64,000 nt of DNA, taken from NCBI RefSeq assembly GCF_000746825.1, contig NZ_JQIV01000003.1, forward strand, positions 1 to 64,000. The letters run 5' to 3'. This DNA comes from Carnobacterium inhibens subsp. inhibens DSM 13024 (GTDB taxonomy: Bacteria > Bacillota > Bacilli > Lactobacillales > Carnobacteriaceae). The notes beneath the pieces were generated by a model, which did not search any database, was not told the DNA's origin, and was given only the letters and a program-made list of their open reading frames with translations. This document shows, piece after piece, positions 63,516 to 64,000 of this stretch (position 1 is its first letter; each line of letters opens with the position of its first letter). The translations under genes and the position numbers were made by a program.

Positions 63516-64000
63516 GTGTTTCCTTTCAAAATAAACCAACGTAAAAAACCAATAGACGATTACATCTTTCGCTATGAACCAAAAAAATTGGACACAGGAA
63601 AGCAAACGTTACAAGATATGTCGTTGATTCAGGCACAATATCAAGACTTTTTAATTACAAAAACAGGTTATCTAGTCGCTTTGATTGAAGGTTCCGGGGT
63701 TAATCTGGATTTGCTAAATGAACTTGAACAAGAAGATGTTTTTGACGAATTCAATGCCTTTTTAATGTCAACTATTGGTGAAGGCGATACGGGAGAAGTG
63801 CAACAGTATTTAGATATGACGACGCCAGTCGCTTTTGACGACTATGTGTTGTATTGGAAGAAACGCTATTTAAAAGTAAAGGAAGAACAACCGATCAATC
63901 AAGCAAAGATTACCTTAATCGCAAGTTATGTGGATTACTATCAAAACTTACAATTGACGAATCAAATGAGTACAAAAAAGCATTTAATCGTGATACGACA
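63516..64000 (+). CDS. TrsD-like transfer protein, 5' part
   Basis: GTG start after AGGAGGG, open to the window end (161 codons). MFPFKINQRKKPIDDYIFRYEPKKLDTGKQTLQDMSLI... resembles the soluble proteins (TrsD type) encoded just before VirB4-type ATPases in staphylococcal and lactococcal conjugative plasmids. Runs off the window. Confidence 0.7.
   Translation, partial: MFPFKINQRKKPIDDYIFRYEPKKLDTGKQTLQDMSLIQAQYQDFLITKTGYLVALIEGSGVNLDLLNELEQEDVFDEFNAFLMSTIGEGDTGEVQQYLDMTTPVAFDDYVLYWKKRYLKVKEEQPINQAKITLIASYVDYYQNLQLTNQMSTKKHLIVIR

Overview
This is low-GC, Gram-positive DNA that reads as most of a conjugative plasmid from a Lactobacillales host. A Carnobacterium- or Enterococcus-like origin is suggested by the class IIa bacteriocin and immunity genes, an Rgg-type regulator and enterococcal/lactococcal-type transfer genes. 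This is inference from gene content; the window has no rRNA or tRNA. Type IV secretion genes sit at both ends (VirB2/VirB3-like and a following gene at 62.8-64.0 kb; VirD4 and a VirB6-like protein at 0-3.3 kb), which fits a circular replicon cut inside its transfer operon.

Layout. 0-3.3 kb: transfer genes, several frameshifted. 3.7-8.5 kb: a small class III lanthipeptide-type locus (29-codon precursor candidate, Rgg regulator, LanKC synthetase, ABC exporter). 8.9-18.4 kb: a defence-like island (DUF4062/TIR-like protein with a helical tail, ApeA-like HEPN protein, DinG/XPD-like helicase, YcxB-like and other membrane proteins). 19-26 kb: a phage-like lysis module (holin, amidase-LysM-SH3, ArpU-like regulator, DUF1906 hydrolase-like protein). 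27-31.4 kb: resolvase, carbamoylase-like M20 hydrolase, Fic protein. 31.5-33.9 kb: ParA and a small partner, a centromere-like array of GTATACYAGTATAC palindromes, a candidate short antisense RNA and a structured non-coding stretch. 34-35.6 kb: glutamine amidotransferase-like and unknown genes.

35.8-51.7 kb is a modular region. About fourteen full or partial copies of a 30-bp imperfect inverted repeat (arms AATACATGAAATT and AAAACGTGTATC), all in one orientation and often followed directly by a small terminator hairpin, separate gene modules: two toxin-antitoxin pairs, a class IIa bacteriocin with immunity, asparagine synthetase, DUF975 plus an orphan bacteriocin immunity gene, a VOC protein, a mercury-resistance operon and two HTH/membrane-protein pairs. 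A tyrosine recombinase lies at the right end and a decayed copy of it lies inside the array. This looks like an integron-like cassette system.

The mer operon (45.1-48.1 kb) holds the most striking signal. Its MerT-like and MerP-like genes each carry one in-frame TGA exactly where a mercury-binding cysteine is expected (second Cys of the MerT CC pair; first Cys of the MerP CxxC). Each TGA is followed at a suitable distance by a hairpin that fits a bacterial SECIS element; the MerT one has a GGTC loop. They are candidate selenocysteine-containing mercury transporters.

51.9-64 kb: RloC/PrrC-like ATPase, ArdC/LtrC-like antirestriction protein, a MobQ-type oriT and MobA/MobL relaxase, an AbiE toxin-antitoxin pair, and the start of the type IV secretion operon. 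Many otherwise well-preserved genes are broken by single-base length changes in A/T runs, so uncorrected homopolymer errors in the assembly are a serious alternative to real decay.
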